NCBI GenBank assembly: GCA_963775805.1
Contig: CAVZKG010000001.1
Span: 1,178,001-1,242,000 of the forward strand
Origin: JAFAMB01 sp963775805
GTDB taxonomy: Bacteria > Verrucomicrobiota > Verrucomicrobiia > Chthoniobacterales > JAFAMB01
Reading direction: 5' to 3'
DNA length: 64,000 nt
Shown here: positions 35,807-44,897 of the stretch, piece by piece
Layout: every line of letters starts with the position of its first letter
How positions within the stretch are numbered: the stretch's first letter is position 1
Notes under the pieces: generated by a model
What the model saw: the letters and a program-made list of their open reading frames with translations, nothing else
The model's database searches: none
Told to the model about the DNA's origin: nothing
Made by a program: the position numbers and the translations under genes

Positions 35807-36100
35807 ATGAGCAGAACAATTGATCCAATGAAACCGGCCAACCCTTTCCTACCCCACGTGATCTTCGCAACCATCGTGACGCAAGGCATCGGATTCTGCC
35901 TCCTTGGTTGCTATATCGCATTGCGCGGAAACGGTTATCCGGAGCATTGGATTCCTTCCGTCCTTGCGATCGCTGTTGGCGTTGGTTTCTTAGCCTCCTC
36001 GCCCCTCAGCCAACGGTGCCGAAAGAACCCTCGCCGTAAGTTAGCAGCAGAATGCACCGTCCCTCCGTCCTCCTGCGTTCTAACCCGTCCACGTTATTGA
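35807..36100 (+). CDS. Small membrane protein of repeated cassette, copy 3
   Basis: A 97-residue protein with ATG start and the same two hydrophobic helices as 9626-9919 (VIFATIVTQGIGFCLLGCYIA and IPSVLAIAVGVGFLASS), then a basic Ser-rich tail. It is the only copy with an ATG start, intact length and leader directly upstream. Differences between copies are mostly silent or conservative in the helices, which supports coding. Function unknown. Confidence 0.6.
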   Translation: MSRTIDPMKPANPFLPHVIFATIVTQGIGFCLLGCYIALRGNGYPEHWIPSVLAIAVGVGFLASSPLSQRCRKNPRRKLAAECTVPPSSCVLTRPRY

Positions 36101-36243
36101 CAACTCCCTGTTTTCTACTTGGAATGGTTGCTATCGCGATGAGAAGAAGAACGACAATCGAAATAGCTTTTCCATTGAACACTGAACGCGTTCACGTATG
36201 AAACGTTAGACCTTCGCAACTTCAGCAATGACAAGGAGAACCA

Positions 36244-36591
36244 ATGCCAGAGTCAACTAAATCACCATCCGCGCAAAATAGCCTCAGCAATGGACTCGCC
36301 ATCGCATACAAAGCGTATGCGCGCGCTATTCCTTTTCCTGGCGATGGCCACACCGGAGCACTCTTTCTGATAGCAACTTGTTACTATCAGAGCAGCGGGT
36401 TCACGATCTACTTCGAAGAAAATTCGGGAGAATGGTCCCTCATGGAAGAGCCGCCAACGGGGATTGTTCACTTCTTGGATACTTGCTATGTCGCCAGCGG
36501 GACAAGTGGTATCGAACTGGCCTCTCCCCCAGCACACGTGACAATTACAGACGGCCAAGGCAAACATGTGGTCCCAGTCGAACGCTGGTAA
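36244..36591 (+). CDS. Hypothetical protein, 115 residues
   Basis: A good ribosome binding site, AAGGAGA, lies just before the ATG. The protein is soluble, with aromatic strands (GFTIYFEENSGEWSLME) and a C-terminal VTITDGQGKHVVPVERW. No signal peptide, no known family. The oxidase gene begins 69 bases downstream in the same direction, so it may be part of the same transcript. Confidence 0.65.
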   Translation: MPESTKSPSAQNSLSNGLAIAYKAYARAIPFPGDGHTGALFLIATCYYQSSGFTIYFEENSGEWSLMEEPPTGIVHFLDTCYVASGTSGIELASPPAHVTITDGQGKHVVPVERW

Positions 36592-36660
36592 ATTATCAGA
36601 TTTCGTCCGGATCCGGAGAAAAAATAACCGACAAGGCACATTTCTTAACCAACCTCAGCT

Positions 36661-38145
36661 ATGCCTCTCTTATCTGCCGTATCCGCCACCGACCCCGTTT
36701 TGCCCAGCCTCCAAATCGACGCCCCGCCTAAGACTCCGGTCGCCATCGAGAGTGTAAACGAACCGCTGACGGAACTCGTCATTCCTGCCGGGGATGGAAA
36801 GGTCCTGCTTCCAGGCGATCCTGGATTCAATGACCTTCTGCCATTCAATCTGCGCACGACGAGTCGTCCGTTGGCTATTGTTCAATGCCTCACAGCAAAT
36901 GGCGCAAACCTGGCGGTGAAATGGGCACGGCGCCACGCGATTACGCATTGCGCGCATGCAGGCGGACATAGCTATGAAGGCTTTTCCTCCTGCTCCGGCC
37001 TAATGATAGACGTCAGAAAGATGAATGGGATTACGATAGACGCGGCGAACGAGACCGCGCGCCTCGGGGCCGGTTGCCTCCTGGGTGATATCGCAGTCGC
37101 GCTCTTTGCTCACAAGCTCGCGCTACCTGCAGGCTCCTGCCGACCCGTCGGCGTCGCTGGTCTTGCGCTCGGCGGTGGACACGGGCTTTTATCACGGAAA
37201 TTTGGGCTCACCTGCGATAACCTGATTTCAGCGCATGTAGTGACCGCCAATGGCGATGAATTAGACGCCAATCTGAACGAAAACCCCGACCTCTTTTGGG
37301 CGTTACGCGGCGGCGGCGGTGGAAATTTTGGTATCGTGACCGAGTTCACTTTTAAGGTTCACCCCGTCGACCGCGTGATCTATTTTAGCATCACTTGGCC
37401 GGATGACGCCTTCCGGACGACGATCATCAAGACGTGGCAAAGCCTGGCCCAATCCGCGCCTGACGAGTTGTCCTTCCTGCTCCACGTGAATGGCGGTCTG
37501 GGGCATATCAGCCACCTTGGCTGCAACGGTCTCTATCTTCCGCGGAATTCATCCGAAACGCCAAGTGTCGACGACCTGAAGAGGGTGTTGGGTCCGCTGC
37601 TCTCCCTTGGAAATCCTGGTTTTAGTCCGAAAGAGGTTAGCTATCTGGATGCCGCTAAGATTCTGGCCGGTGATGGAGACCCAATCCGAGTTTACTTCAA
37701 AGCCAAATCTGACTATTCAGTGGAAGCCTGGTCCGATGAAGCCATCCAGACGTTCATCACCGCTTTACGCGGCGCTTCATCGCCCATTGCCACCATTTTT
37801 GAAGCCTACGGCGGATCGATCAACAGAATTGGAGAGACCGAAACAGCGTTTCCGCATCGCGGGAGCACCCTCTTCTGCCTGCAGTACTATCTACAATGGA
37901 CGTCCAGTGCTTCGACCAACCGAAATGTGACAGCGGTCCGCGCCCTGTACAACGCCATGCGCCCTTATCTTCCCGGGTATTCCTATGTGAACTACCTTGA
38001 TGCCGATCTGCAGGACTATCCGCACTCTTATTATAAAGGCAATCTGCTCCGCTTGCAGGTGGTCAAACAGCAATATGACCCGGATAACTTTTTCCAATTC
38101 GCTCAGAGCATTCCGTTGCCTGCCGTGACGAAAAGCATGGCTTAA
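36661..38145 (+). CDS. FAD-linked oxidase, berberine-bridge-enzyme type
   Basis: A 494-residue flavoprotein of the PCMH/BBE class that oxidises sugars or secondary metabolites with oxygen. FAD-binding motifs are clear: HAGGHSYEGFS (His103, covalent FAD) and AGSCRPVGVAGLALGGGHG (Cys160, second covalent link), so a bicovalent flavin is likely. The BBE C-terminus is present (YYKGNLLRLQVVKQQYDPDNFF). No signal peptide is seen, so it is probably cytoplasmic or exported by another route. It is followed 9 bases later by the CBM9-like gene, which points to a shared carbohydrate-related task. Confidence 0.92.
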   Translation: MPLLSAVSATDPVLPSLQIDAPPKTPVAIESVNEPLTELVIPAGDGKVLLPGDPGFNDLLPFNLRTTSRPLAIVQCLTANGANLAVKWARRHAITHCAHAGGHSYEGFSSCSGLMIDVRKMNGITIDAANETARLGAGCLLGDIAVALFAHKLALPAGSCRPVGVAGLALGGGHGLLSRKFGLTCDNLISAHVVTANGDELDANLNENPDLFWALRGGGGGNFGIVTEFTFKVHPVDRVIYFSITWPDDAFRTTIIKTWQSLAQSAPDELSFLLHVNGGLGHISHLGCNGLYLPRNSSETPSVDDLKRVLGPLLSLGNPGFSPKEVSYLDAAKILAGDGDPIRVYFKAKSDYSVEAWSDEAIQTFITALRGASSPIATIFEAYGGSINRIGETETAFPHRGSTLFCLQYYLQWTSSASTNRNVTAVRALYNAMRPYLPGYSYVNYLDADLQDYPHSYYKGNLLRLQVVKQQYDPDNFFQFAQSIPLPAVTKSMA

Positions 38146-38154
38146 AAAGACAAT

Positions 38155-38745
38155 ATGGATCCGAATACATCTCCGTCACCATTAGCGCAGGCGCGATCGG
38201 AGGCTACGCCTCAGACACTGCATCTGGTTTACCCCGCCGAGGGAGAAGAAGGTGAAGCAATACGCGTGCGCTACAGCCTTACGGATGACACTCTGATTGT
38301 TACCTATGAGGTCACCACTCGTGACATCCATCCCGACAAATTGAGTGATGCCCTGCTTTACAACGGCAACGTCGTTGAGTTGTTCATCTGCATCACTACC
38401 AAACCTGCGCAGACACCTCGCCCCTATTACGAATTTGAGGTCAGCCCCTACAATCAGGAGCTTCAGGTCCTGATCGATAAGAATGGCGAATTTGATGAGA
38501 AGTGGAATACCGAAAACTTTAAGCACTCGGCCACGATCCAGGCAGACCGCCCGGGCTGGGATGCGGTGATGGAGATTGCACTGAAAGAACTCGGCTGGCA
38601 GGGCGTTCCCGCTACCATTAGCGGCAATGCCTTTGCGATCTTGGGAGCCAAAGGCGTGCGCCGCTTTTACAGCGCCTACCTTCCCCGGCAACAAAAGCCG
38701 AATTTTCATCTGCCGAGCTTCTTTAAAACTTTCCCGCTGAACTAG
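38155..38745 (+). CDS. CBM9-like (DOMON-type) beta-sandwich protein
   Basis: A 196-residue protein resembling carbohydrate-binding module family 9 domains, with IRVRYSLTDDTLIVTYEV, a VVELFICI strand and the hallmark YYEFEVSPYNQ. No signal peptide. It starts 9 bases after the oxidase stop, so the two are co-transcribed. Such domains bind sugars or redox cofactors; a role in presenting the oxidase substrate is inferred. Confidence 0.8.
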   Translation: MDPNTSPSPLAQARSEATPQTLHLVYPAEGEEGEAIRVRYSLTDDTLIVTYEVTTRDIHPDKLSDALLYNGNVVELFICITTKPAQTPRPYYEFEVSPYNQELQVLIDKNGEFDEKWNTENFKHSATIQADRPGWDAVMEIALKELGWQGVPATISGNAFAILGAKGVRRFYSAYLPRQQKPNFHLPSFFKTFPLN

Positions 38746-38795
38746 GTGGTCCTAAGCGCCGAAGGCGCAATCAGATTTCATTGTGGGCGGGAGTC
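38729..38795. repeat. Short dispersed repeat with GCGCC/GGCGC hairpin, copy 2
   Basis: Match to 3779-3842: TTCCCGCTGAACTAGGTGGT, then AGCGCCGAAGGCGC, then ATCAGATTTCA. It overlaps the last codons of the CBM9-like gene. In this copy the repeat supplies the C-terminal PLN and the stop. Confidence 0.5.
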
Positions 38796-38825
38796 CCTCC
38801 CTTGTTCGAGCAGCTTAAAACACTG

Positions 38826-38856
38826 AAAATGCCGTAACTCTAAATTACGACATTTT
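38826..38856. terminator. AT-rich hairpin after the oxidase operon
   Basis: Arms AAAATGCCGTAA and TTACGACATTTT pair with one mismatch around a 7-base loop. It lies 80 bases after the CBM9-like stop. The T-rich end of the stem fits a weak intrinsic terminator on either strand. Confidence 0.4.
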
Positions 38857-39173
38857 GAGTTCCTTACAGTCAATCGGGCTGGAGGCTCCGCCTATCGCGC
38901 GCAATCTGCCAAAAATCTTCACCCCGGAGCTCCAAAGACGCACGACCAAATGAGTGATTGCAGTATTTCTATTGACATGATAAAAGCGATCGTCATAAAG
39001 AGACCGGTACCTAGCAAGGATGCGGCGATTCGCGGTTAGAGCCTTAGCGTCTAAATGTCAACACAGTCGCACATGACAATCGGTGTTCCGCACCCAAACC
39101 TGAGCGACCGATGCTTCACCCGTCGGCATGCGAATAAAAAGTCCGGTGGCGTTGTTTCGGGAACAAATTCTAT
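38857..39173. other. Intergenic, no gene seen
   Basis: About 320 bases with no supported gene or recognisable RNA. It probably contains the promoter for the next two small genes. Confidence 0.3.
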
Positions 39174-39764
39174 ATGAATGATCCAGATGCAATGAACTTG
39201 TTGTACTTGGCTATAAGTTTGCTTGGACCAATGATCCCGGCATTTATTTTCTACAAATTCCTGCCGTCCGAAGCGTACGTCAAAGGACCGTTAAAAGGTT
39301 TCAAAATTAATCTTACCGGATCGTTTGCCGGATATTTCACTCTATTTTTGCTGGTTCTCTACTTCCCGCGACCCAAGTCAGAGGCGTATGAGCTCTGGAC
39401 CGTAAAAGGAACGGTAACCACCGAGACGCCTGTAGACCACGACGACGAAGTAGTCGTAGACGTCCTTCCCCCTCCGGTCGAGGTTATCCGTCAACCTGGC
39501 GGCCGCCCGTACTTCATGACTACTTTGCTTGTGCTAAGGAAAGCGGACGGCACTCTGTCGCTGCCGTACTTGCGCATAAATCGTCAACCAGCAGGTCAAT
39601 TCGACCCAGTGACGATACCTTTGGACGAGCGATTCTTTTCGGCCTATCCCGATGCTACAAAGGGGTTCACGATCGAGCGGGATTCTGTCCGACATGAAAT
39701 CGATATAACATCCGGAATTGTTATTCACAAGGCGAACGCGGCCTATGCGCCTGCCGTGCACTAA
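39174..39764 (+). CDS. Membrane protein with C-terminal soluble domain
   Basis: A 196-residue protein. Two hydrophobic helices lie near 7-27 (NLLYLAISLLGPMIPAFIFY) and 49-65 (GSFAGYFTLFLLVLYF), followed by a ~125-residue soluble domain rich in Val, Pro and Asp with LPPPVEVIRQPGG. No family recognised. The next gene begins 6 bases after its stop, so both are one operon. It is likely anchored in the inner membrane with the C-terminal domain in the periplasm. Confidence 0.65.
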   Translation: MNDPDAMNLLYLAISLLGPMIPAFIFYKFLPSEAYVKGPLKGFKINLTGSFAGYFTLFLLVLYFPRPKSEAYELWTVKGTVTTETPVDHDDEVVVDVLPPPVEVIRQPGGRPYFMTTLLVLRKADGTLSLPYLRINRQPAGQFDPVTIPLDERFFSAYPDATKGFTIERDSVRHEIDITSGIVIHKANAAYAPAVH

Positions 39765-39770
39765 CTGTAG

Positions 39771-40097
39771 ATGAACCGACTGCTTCAAATCGCAGTAATT
39801 GCTGTGGCGTTAATCATTGGATCGGAACTATCGGTTTCGGCTCAAGGAGTGACGGTTCGTGGGCAGCTGATCCGGGTTGGGCCGGCCGGGTATTATCCGG
39901 CTGTTGGTGTTGCAGTGTCGATAGCGACGCAACTTGGAAGAGGTGCACCCACCGTTACTGGTTATGATGGCATGTACTATATGTACAACATACTGCCGGG
40001 ATACTACACATTGGAAGTGTGGAGTACTCCTCCCATGCAATTTCCGATTACCGTCCAGTTCCCATATACCGACATCCCTCAAGTTCGGGTCCCATAA
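39771..40097 (+). CDS. Secreted carboxypeptidase-regulatory-like domain protein
   Basis: A 108-residue protein: signal peptide (LLQIAVIAVALIIGSELSVSAQG) followed by one beta-sandwich of the carboxypeptidase-regulatory/CarboxypepD type (VTVRGQLIRVGPAGYYPAVG, TGYDGMYYMYNILPGYYTLEVW). Such small domains occur in envelope proteins and adhesins. It is co-transcribed with the membrane protein just upstream. Confidence 0.75.
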   Translation: MNRLLQIAVIAVALIIGSELSVSAQGVTVRGQLIRVGPAGYYPAVGVAVSIATQLGRGAPTVTGYDGMYYMYNILPGYYTLEVWSTPPMQFPITVQFPYTDIPQVRVP

Positions 40098-40379
40098 TTG
40101 AATCTCCGAATGAAAGAGCGAATCGCTCACAGATTCTGAAATTCCAAGCTGCTTGTTCGTTCCTGCGGCGATGTAACTTTAGCGGGCGGGAACTATGGCA
40201 CGCCCAAGGCTCACTGCTGTCCAAGACAGGATGTGAAAAACTAGTAACGCAAGGTGGATCCAAGGCGAGCGAATTTATCCTATGCCAACGCCAAGCGGCC
40301 CTCGCAATTGATCGACCAGTTTTTTTACGATCAACTGACCGTGACGCCAAAGAAAAAAATGCGTTCCAAGAACCACCGG

Positions 40380-40440
40380 GGATTGGCGATTGAAGTGGAC
40401 ACTGTACGCGGTCTTCGGCTAATGCATCATTTTCGATCGA
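40380..40440 (-). pseudogene. RAYT transposase internal fragment
   Basis: About 60 bases match 45107-45165 of the RAYT gene at roughly 75% (blocks GGCGATTGAA, CTGTACGCGGTCTTC, TGATGCATC-like). It covers only the part coding for QLKTAYTVYFN. It lies next to the C-terminal RAYT piece but belongs to a different, decayed copy. Confidence 0.5.
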
Positions 40441-40456
40441 TGACTGCTTGTTCGAC

Positions 40457-40736
40457 TTACAGATCCTCCGGCCAGCGTTCTCTTCGCGGGTTCTTGTCAG
40501 CAGCGAGCTGAATAACTCTGGGGTCAGCCGAATACCTATGACTTAATTGATTCTTTAGGATTTTCAGAGTTTCGGCGTCGTGGGCCTTGGTTCGCCGAAT
40601 CGTCTGCGCCACCGAATTGCTGCCCGGCATGCGGAACAGCTCCGCAATTTCGTTCTGACTCAATCCGGCGTGATCCCAACACAGTGTAATGGCGCATCGC
40701 CGTGCCAGATTATTGCGGACGCCACGTTCTTTGAGA
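40457..40736 (-). pseudogene. RAYT transposase C-terminal part, split by IS66
   Basis: On the reverse strand this reads KERGVRNNLARRCAITL then LSQNEIAELFRMPGSNSVAQTI, the helix-turn-helix C-terminal extension found in long RAYT proteins. The N-terminal catalytic part is at 44898-45389, and the IS66 element (40737-44897) lies between. Together they make one gene of roughly 255 codons, interrupted. Seen from domain order and strand; the exact join is uncertain. Confidence 0.7.
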
Positions 40737-40851
40737 GTAAGCGTCACGCCTAGCACCACTGTTCGAGCGGAGAAAGGAGATGGCTCTTGTACAGTATCCG
40801 TCTGACCAACCACACCTAGTCGGTGGCGGCGAAATTTGGTGAAGTGAGTAG

Positions 40852-41199
40852 ATGAGTGAAGTCGAAGAAGTTAAGCAACGTCAGAGACGGAGCAGGCAAG
40901 AGATTGGACGACTGGTAGCGGAGTTTGAGAGCAGCGGATTGAGGCCGAGGGAGTTTTGTCGGATCCACGGAATGACACACGGGACACTGAAGCGGGGGCG
41001 CGAGCGGCTGAAGGCTGGCTCTGAGACCAAAATCAGCGGGCTGGTGGCGGTGGAATTAAGTGACGCGGAGGCTGCAGTGGATCAAAACGCTCGGTGCGGA
41101 TTGGAAGTGATTTTGGCCAAGGGCCGTCGGATCGAGTTGGCCCGGGACTTTGACGCCAAGGAGTTGCGTCGAGTGGTCGAAGTGCTGGAAGGATTTTAG
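40852..41199 (+). CDS. tnpA: IS66 accessory protein TnpA, copy 2
   Basis: A 115-residue IS66 Orf1-type protein with the N-terminal helix-turn-helix pattern (EFESSGLRPREFCRIHGMT). It shares the plan of 25808-26158 but is clearly diverged, so the two IS66 elements are different members. It sits 3 bases before tnpB. Confidence 0.85.
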   Translation: MSEVEEVKQRQRRSRQEIGRLVAEFESSGLRPREFCRIHGMTHGTLKRGRERLKAGSETKISGLVAVELSDAEAAVDQNARCGLEVILAKGRRIELARDFDAKELRRVVEVLEGF

Positions 41200-41202
41200 G
41201 CT

Positions 41203-41598
41203 GTGTTCGGATTTGGACCCGCGACACGGGTTTATCTGGCGGTTGGAGCGACCGATCTGCGCAAGGGTTTTGAAGGACTCTTCGGACTGGTCAGAGACCG
41301 GCTGGGACTTGAACCTTTGAGTGGACAGGTGGTCTGTTTTTGCAACCGGTCTAGGGATAGGATCAAGGTATTGTTCTGGGACGGGACTGGGCTTTGGCTG
41401 TGCAGCAAACGGCTCGAAACCGGAAGTTTCCACTGGCCGATGAGCGAGGATAAATCGGTGCGTATTAGCCTTACACAGCAAGAGTTGACGCTGCTTTTGG
41501 GAGGGATCGATCTAAAGCAAACCAGGCCACGGAACTGGTATCGAAAAACAGTTCCTGAAAGGGAAAAAGTTGAAAAAGAAATTGGAGTTAGCACATAA
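41203..41598 (+). CDS. tnpB: IS66 accessory protein TnpB, copy 2
   Basis: A 131-residue IS66 Orf2 protein with YLAVGATDLRKGFEGL, VVCFCNRSRDRIKVLFWDGTGLWLCSKRLE and LGGIDLKQT. It starts at GTG 41203 and is intact. About 60% identical to copy 1 by eye. Confidence 0.93.
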   Translation: MFGFGPATRVYLAVGATDLRKGFEGLFGLVRDRLGLEPLSGQVVCFCNRSRDRIKVLFWDGTGLWLCSKRLETGSFHWPMSEDKSVRISLTQQELTLLLGGIDLKQTRPRNWYRKTVPEREKVEKEIGVST

Positions 41599-41621
41599 AT
41601 TTTGTTAGTTATTTGGGGTAG

Positions 41622-42813
41622 TTGACCACGAATATTACGCCTCTCAAAACCCTTGATCCAGAGCTGGTCGGTGAGCTCAAAGAGAGGCTTTCAGGCCCCC
41701 TATTCGAAAAACTCAGTGGCTCGTTATCCGTCGATCAGGATCGACTCCGCATCGCAGAGTATAAGCTTCGTGTACTGGAAGAAAGACTGCGTCTGGTACG
41801 GATCGAGAAGTACGGAGCTGGCAGCGAAAAGCTCTCGGACGCACAACTGGAATTGCTCGAGCTCGAACCCGGCGTCAGCAACGCTGAGGTAAAGGCCGAG
41901 AGCGAACGCGAACAACTGGCGTTGCCACTTAAAGCTGCGCGCCAACATCCGGGTCGGCAGGCGTTGCCGGCAGAGCTGCCAAGGCAGGAACAGATCATTG
42001 CTTGCGCAGCCGATCAATGTGTCTGCGCTAAGTGCGGCAAAGAGACGACTGTTATCGGCTACGAAACTTCGGAGCAACTCGACGTCGAGCCAGCCAAATA
42101 CTTTGTACGGGTGATCAAGCGTGAAAAGCGCGCCTGCAAAGGGTGTGAAGAACAGGGAGTTCAGTGTGCGCCTTTACCAGTGAGGATCATCGACAAAGGC
42201 CTAGCCAGCGATCGAGTCATTATTGATACGGTGGTCAGCAAATATGCTGATCATGTCCCGATTTATCGTCAGAGCGCGATCCTGGAACGGGAGACAGGGA
42301 TCGAGTTGTCCCGGGCGACCATGGACGGGTGGGTGATGCGTGTGGGCGAGCTTCTAAGTCCGATCGTATCGGCCATGGGTCGGGAGCTTTTAGCTGGCGA
42401 CTACATCCAGGCCGATGAAACGCCGGTGGGAGTCCAAATGCACGATGGCAGAGGAAAGAACCATCAAGCTTACTTGTGGCAATACAGCCGACCGGAGGGA
42501 TCGGTGGTGTTCGACTTCCGGCTTGGTCGAGAACGGGAAGGTCCCAAACGCTTCCTTGGCAACTTTGCCGGTATCCTTCAAAGCGATGGCTACGGCGCCT
42601 ACGATCGAGTCGGTGGAACCGGTATCATTCATGCGGGTTGTTGGGCTCACGCGAGACGGAAGTTTTTCGATGCAGTCAAACTCAACCCCAAAGATCAGAC
42701 TGCGATCGGGATCGTGGCGCACATGGACGATCTCTTTGGCATCGACGCTCAGGCACGTGAACAGAACATGACCCTAGAGGATCGTCATCTGCTGCGTCAA
42801 CAAAGAGCCCAAC
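41622..42813 (+). pseudogene. tnpC: IS66 transposase TnpC 5' part, interrupted by IS256
   Basis: TTG start with GGGGT just upstream. It encodes the leucine-zipper helix, zinc finger (CVCAKCGKETTV ... CKGCEEQGVQC) and the core motifs DYIQADETPVGVQ, QSDGYGAYDRV and HAGCWAHARRKF. It is cut after RQQRAQ by the IS256 element; the frame runs on for 12 foreign codons to 42851. The missing 3' part is at 44475-44881. Removing the insertion and one target duplication restores one open frame of about 532 codons. Confidence 0.88.
42806..42813. repeat. IS256 target duplication, left copy
   Basis: AGCCCAAC directly before the IS256 left end; repeated at 44467-44474 directly after the right end. The duplication length of 8 bases fits the IS256 family. 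Confidence 0.85.
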
Positions 42814-44466
42814 GAGGGTGTCGGAAAAATTGTGTGTGGGTCACAACCTGAGATAAAGAGATGGAAGTGACCAAAGCAAAAAAAGAAAGCCAAGGAGCCA
42901 AAGAATCGAAGAAGTCAGGGATAGATCCAGCGATCATTGAAGAGCTGTTGAAGGATTATCAGAAGCCTGAGGACCTGACCGGCGCTGGAGGGATTATGGA
43001 AGAGCTGACCAAGCGACTCTACGAACGGGTGCTTGGAACCGAGATGACGCATTATCTTGGCTATGAGAAGGGCCAGGCGCCCAAGCTCGAAGTCGGTCAG
43101 GCCAGAGAGAACCATCGCAACGGGACCAGTAAAAAGACACTGGTCAGTGAGGATGGGAACTTGGAGATCGAGGTTCCCAGAGACCGGACAGGAGAGTTCT
43201 CTCCAAAGTTCATCCGCAAAGGGCAACGTCGCTTTGGAGGCTTTGATTCGAAAATCATCGCCATGTACGGCCAAGGGATGACGGTTAGAGAGATCCAAAG
43301 CTTTCTCGAAGAGCAATACAAGGTAGAGGTCTCAGCGGATTTGATCAGCACGATAACCGATTCAGTGCTCCAAGACGTCGTGGAGTGGCAGAGTCGGCCC
43401 CTGGAGCGGATGTATCCGGTGGTGTTTTTCGACGCCCTGCTCTGTCAAGATCCGAGACGAGGGAACAGTCAAAAACAAGGCGGTCTACTTAGCCTTAGGT
43501 ATTCAGCGCGATGGCACCAAAGAAGTGCTAGGGCTCTGGATCCAACAGACTGAAGGAGCCAAGTTTTGGCTGGCAGTAATGAACGAGCTAGAAACATCGT
43601 GGGGTCGAAGACATCCTGATCGCGGTGATCGATGGGTTGAAAGGATTTCCGGAGGCGATTACGGCGGTCTTCCCCGAGAGTCGGGTGCAGACTTGCATCG
43701 TGCATCTGATCCGCAATTCGCTCTCCTTCTGCAATTGGAAAGAGCGTCAGCCGGTGGCCCGGGAACTCAAACGCATCTACAACGCCGAGACGGCCGAAGT
43801 GGCAGCCAAACGGCTGGAGGACTTTGCCGCCGGTCCCTGGGGAAAACGATTGCCCGCCATTGCCCAGAGCTGGCGCAGAGTCTGGCAACAAGTGATCCCC
43901 TTTTTCGATTTTCCGGCGGAGGTGAGAAAAATCATTTACACCACCAACGCCATTGAAAGTCTGCACATGCAGTTGCGCAAAGTGCTCAAAACCAGAGGGC
44001 ACTTCCCCAGCGACGAAGCGGCGACCAAGCTCATTTACCTGGTGCTGCGCAACATAGCCAAGAAGTGGCAAAAACCGCCTGTGACCTGGACAGCAGCCGC
44101 TGCCCAGTCTGCCATCCAGTTCGGGGAACGCTTTTGGGGAGCCGAACTGTGAGGATGGAAGCAAAAATGAACCCCATACAACCTCTGCGATTGAGAAAAT
44201 CGGGCGGAAAAAAAAGACAAATCGTGGGCTCCGGTCGGCCTTGGCCCCAATACGCGACTTACCCACAATCGCCTCTGTCCGGGCCGCCCTGCTGCTGCGA
44301 CGTCACGAACCCGTCCCGGGCATTCTCGCAGCACGTCGTCCCGGGGCGATTATGGATAAGTCTGCTCGCCCTCAACTAACAACCCTCAACGCGCTAAAAC
44401 CAGCAGAACCGCAGCTATAACCAACCCAAGAAAAGCAGATCCACACACGAAAGAACTGACACTACC
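42814..44466 (+). mobile_element. IS256-family insertion sequence inside IS66 tnpC
   Basis: A 1653-base element bounded by AGCCCAAC duplications. The ends form imperfect inverted repeats: left GAGGGTGTCGG...GTGTGTGGGTC, right (reverse complement) GGTAGTGTCAG...GTGTGTGGATC. It holds one frameshifted Mutator-type transposase gene, and a ~315-base non-coding tail (44153-44466) whose last ~170 bases recur alone at 6870-7047. The target gene is otherwise readable, so the insertion is younger than the IS66 insertion. Confidence 0.88.
42861..44152 (+). pseudogene. IS256-family (Mutator) transposase, two frameshifts
   Basis: Full-length transposase sequence in three frames. Piece 1 from 42861: MTHYLGYEKG, NHRNGTSKKT, FDSKIIAMYGQGMTVREI, YPVVFFDAL. 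Piece 2 (~43445-43595): reading VKIRDEGTVKNKAVYLALG and LGLWIQQTEGAKFW. Piece 3 (~43600-44152): VIDGLKGFPEAI, CIVHLIRNS, and the DDE Glu region TTNAIESLHMQLRK. Shifts lie near 43442 and 43597, each to the next frame. Both could be true mutations or sequence errors. As written, no full transposase can be made. Confidence 0.88.
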
Positions 44467-44474
44467 AGCCCAAC
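44467..44474. repeat. IS256 target duplication, right copy
   Basis: AGCCCAAC directly after the IS256 right end; identical to 42806-42813. Confidence 0.85.
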
Positions 44475-44881
44475 CGCTGCTGGAGCGCATAAAGAGCGCA
44501 ATTGAAGCGGCCCGAATCGGGGCGCTGCCTCAAAGCGCCCTAGCCAAGGGCTGCAATTACACCCTGACGCTTTGGACCCGGCTTACCCGGTTCCTGGAAC
44601 ACCCGCAATTGGAGCTGAGCAACAACCTGGCTGAGAACGCGATACGACCCGTCGCACTGGGACGCAAGAACTGGATCCACATCGGCAGCAAAGAAGCAGG
44701 TCCTCGAGTTGCTGCGATCGTGTCGGTAGTCGAAACCTGCCGCAGACTAAAAATCCCGATCCGCGATTATCTCGGCTCGGTCCTTCCGGGACTGGCTGAT
44801 CGACACATCAACCGAGTCGGCGAGCTTACACCCGCAGCCTGGGCCAAGACTAACATCCCGCCGGCGCAGTCAGCGGTGTAG
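44475..44881 (+). pseudogene. tnpC: IS66 transposase TnpC 3' part
   Basis: Continues the interrupted tnpC: PLLERIKSAIEAARIGALPQ, then NNLAENAIRPVALGRKNW with the catalytic Glu region, ending GELTPAAWAKTN. A start at 44609 could give a 90-residue peptide, but it lacks the core and is not expected to work. Confidence 0.88.
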
Positions 44882-44897
44882 TTAGTCGAACGCTTAC

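Larger units (their letters stand above)
40737..44897 (+). mobile_element. IS66-family insertion sequence 2, interrupted by IS256
   Basis: Ends are GTAAGCGTCACGCCTAGCAC on the left and, reverse-complemented, GTAAGCGTTCGACTAACTAC on the right, the GTAAGCG tip known for IS66. Without the inner IS256 insertion the element is ~2.5 kb, the normal size. The 8 bases next to the ends (CTTTGAGA and CTTTCTCC) match only in part, so the target duplication has decayed or the flanks recombined. Confidence 0.85.

Noticed and set aside
38826..38856. Hairpin considered as a small RNA or riboswitch
   Set aside because: Too short and isolated; fits a weak terminator after the oxidase operon.
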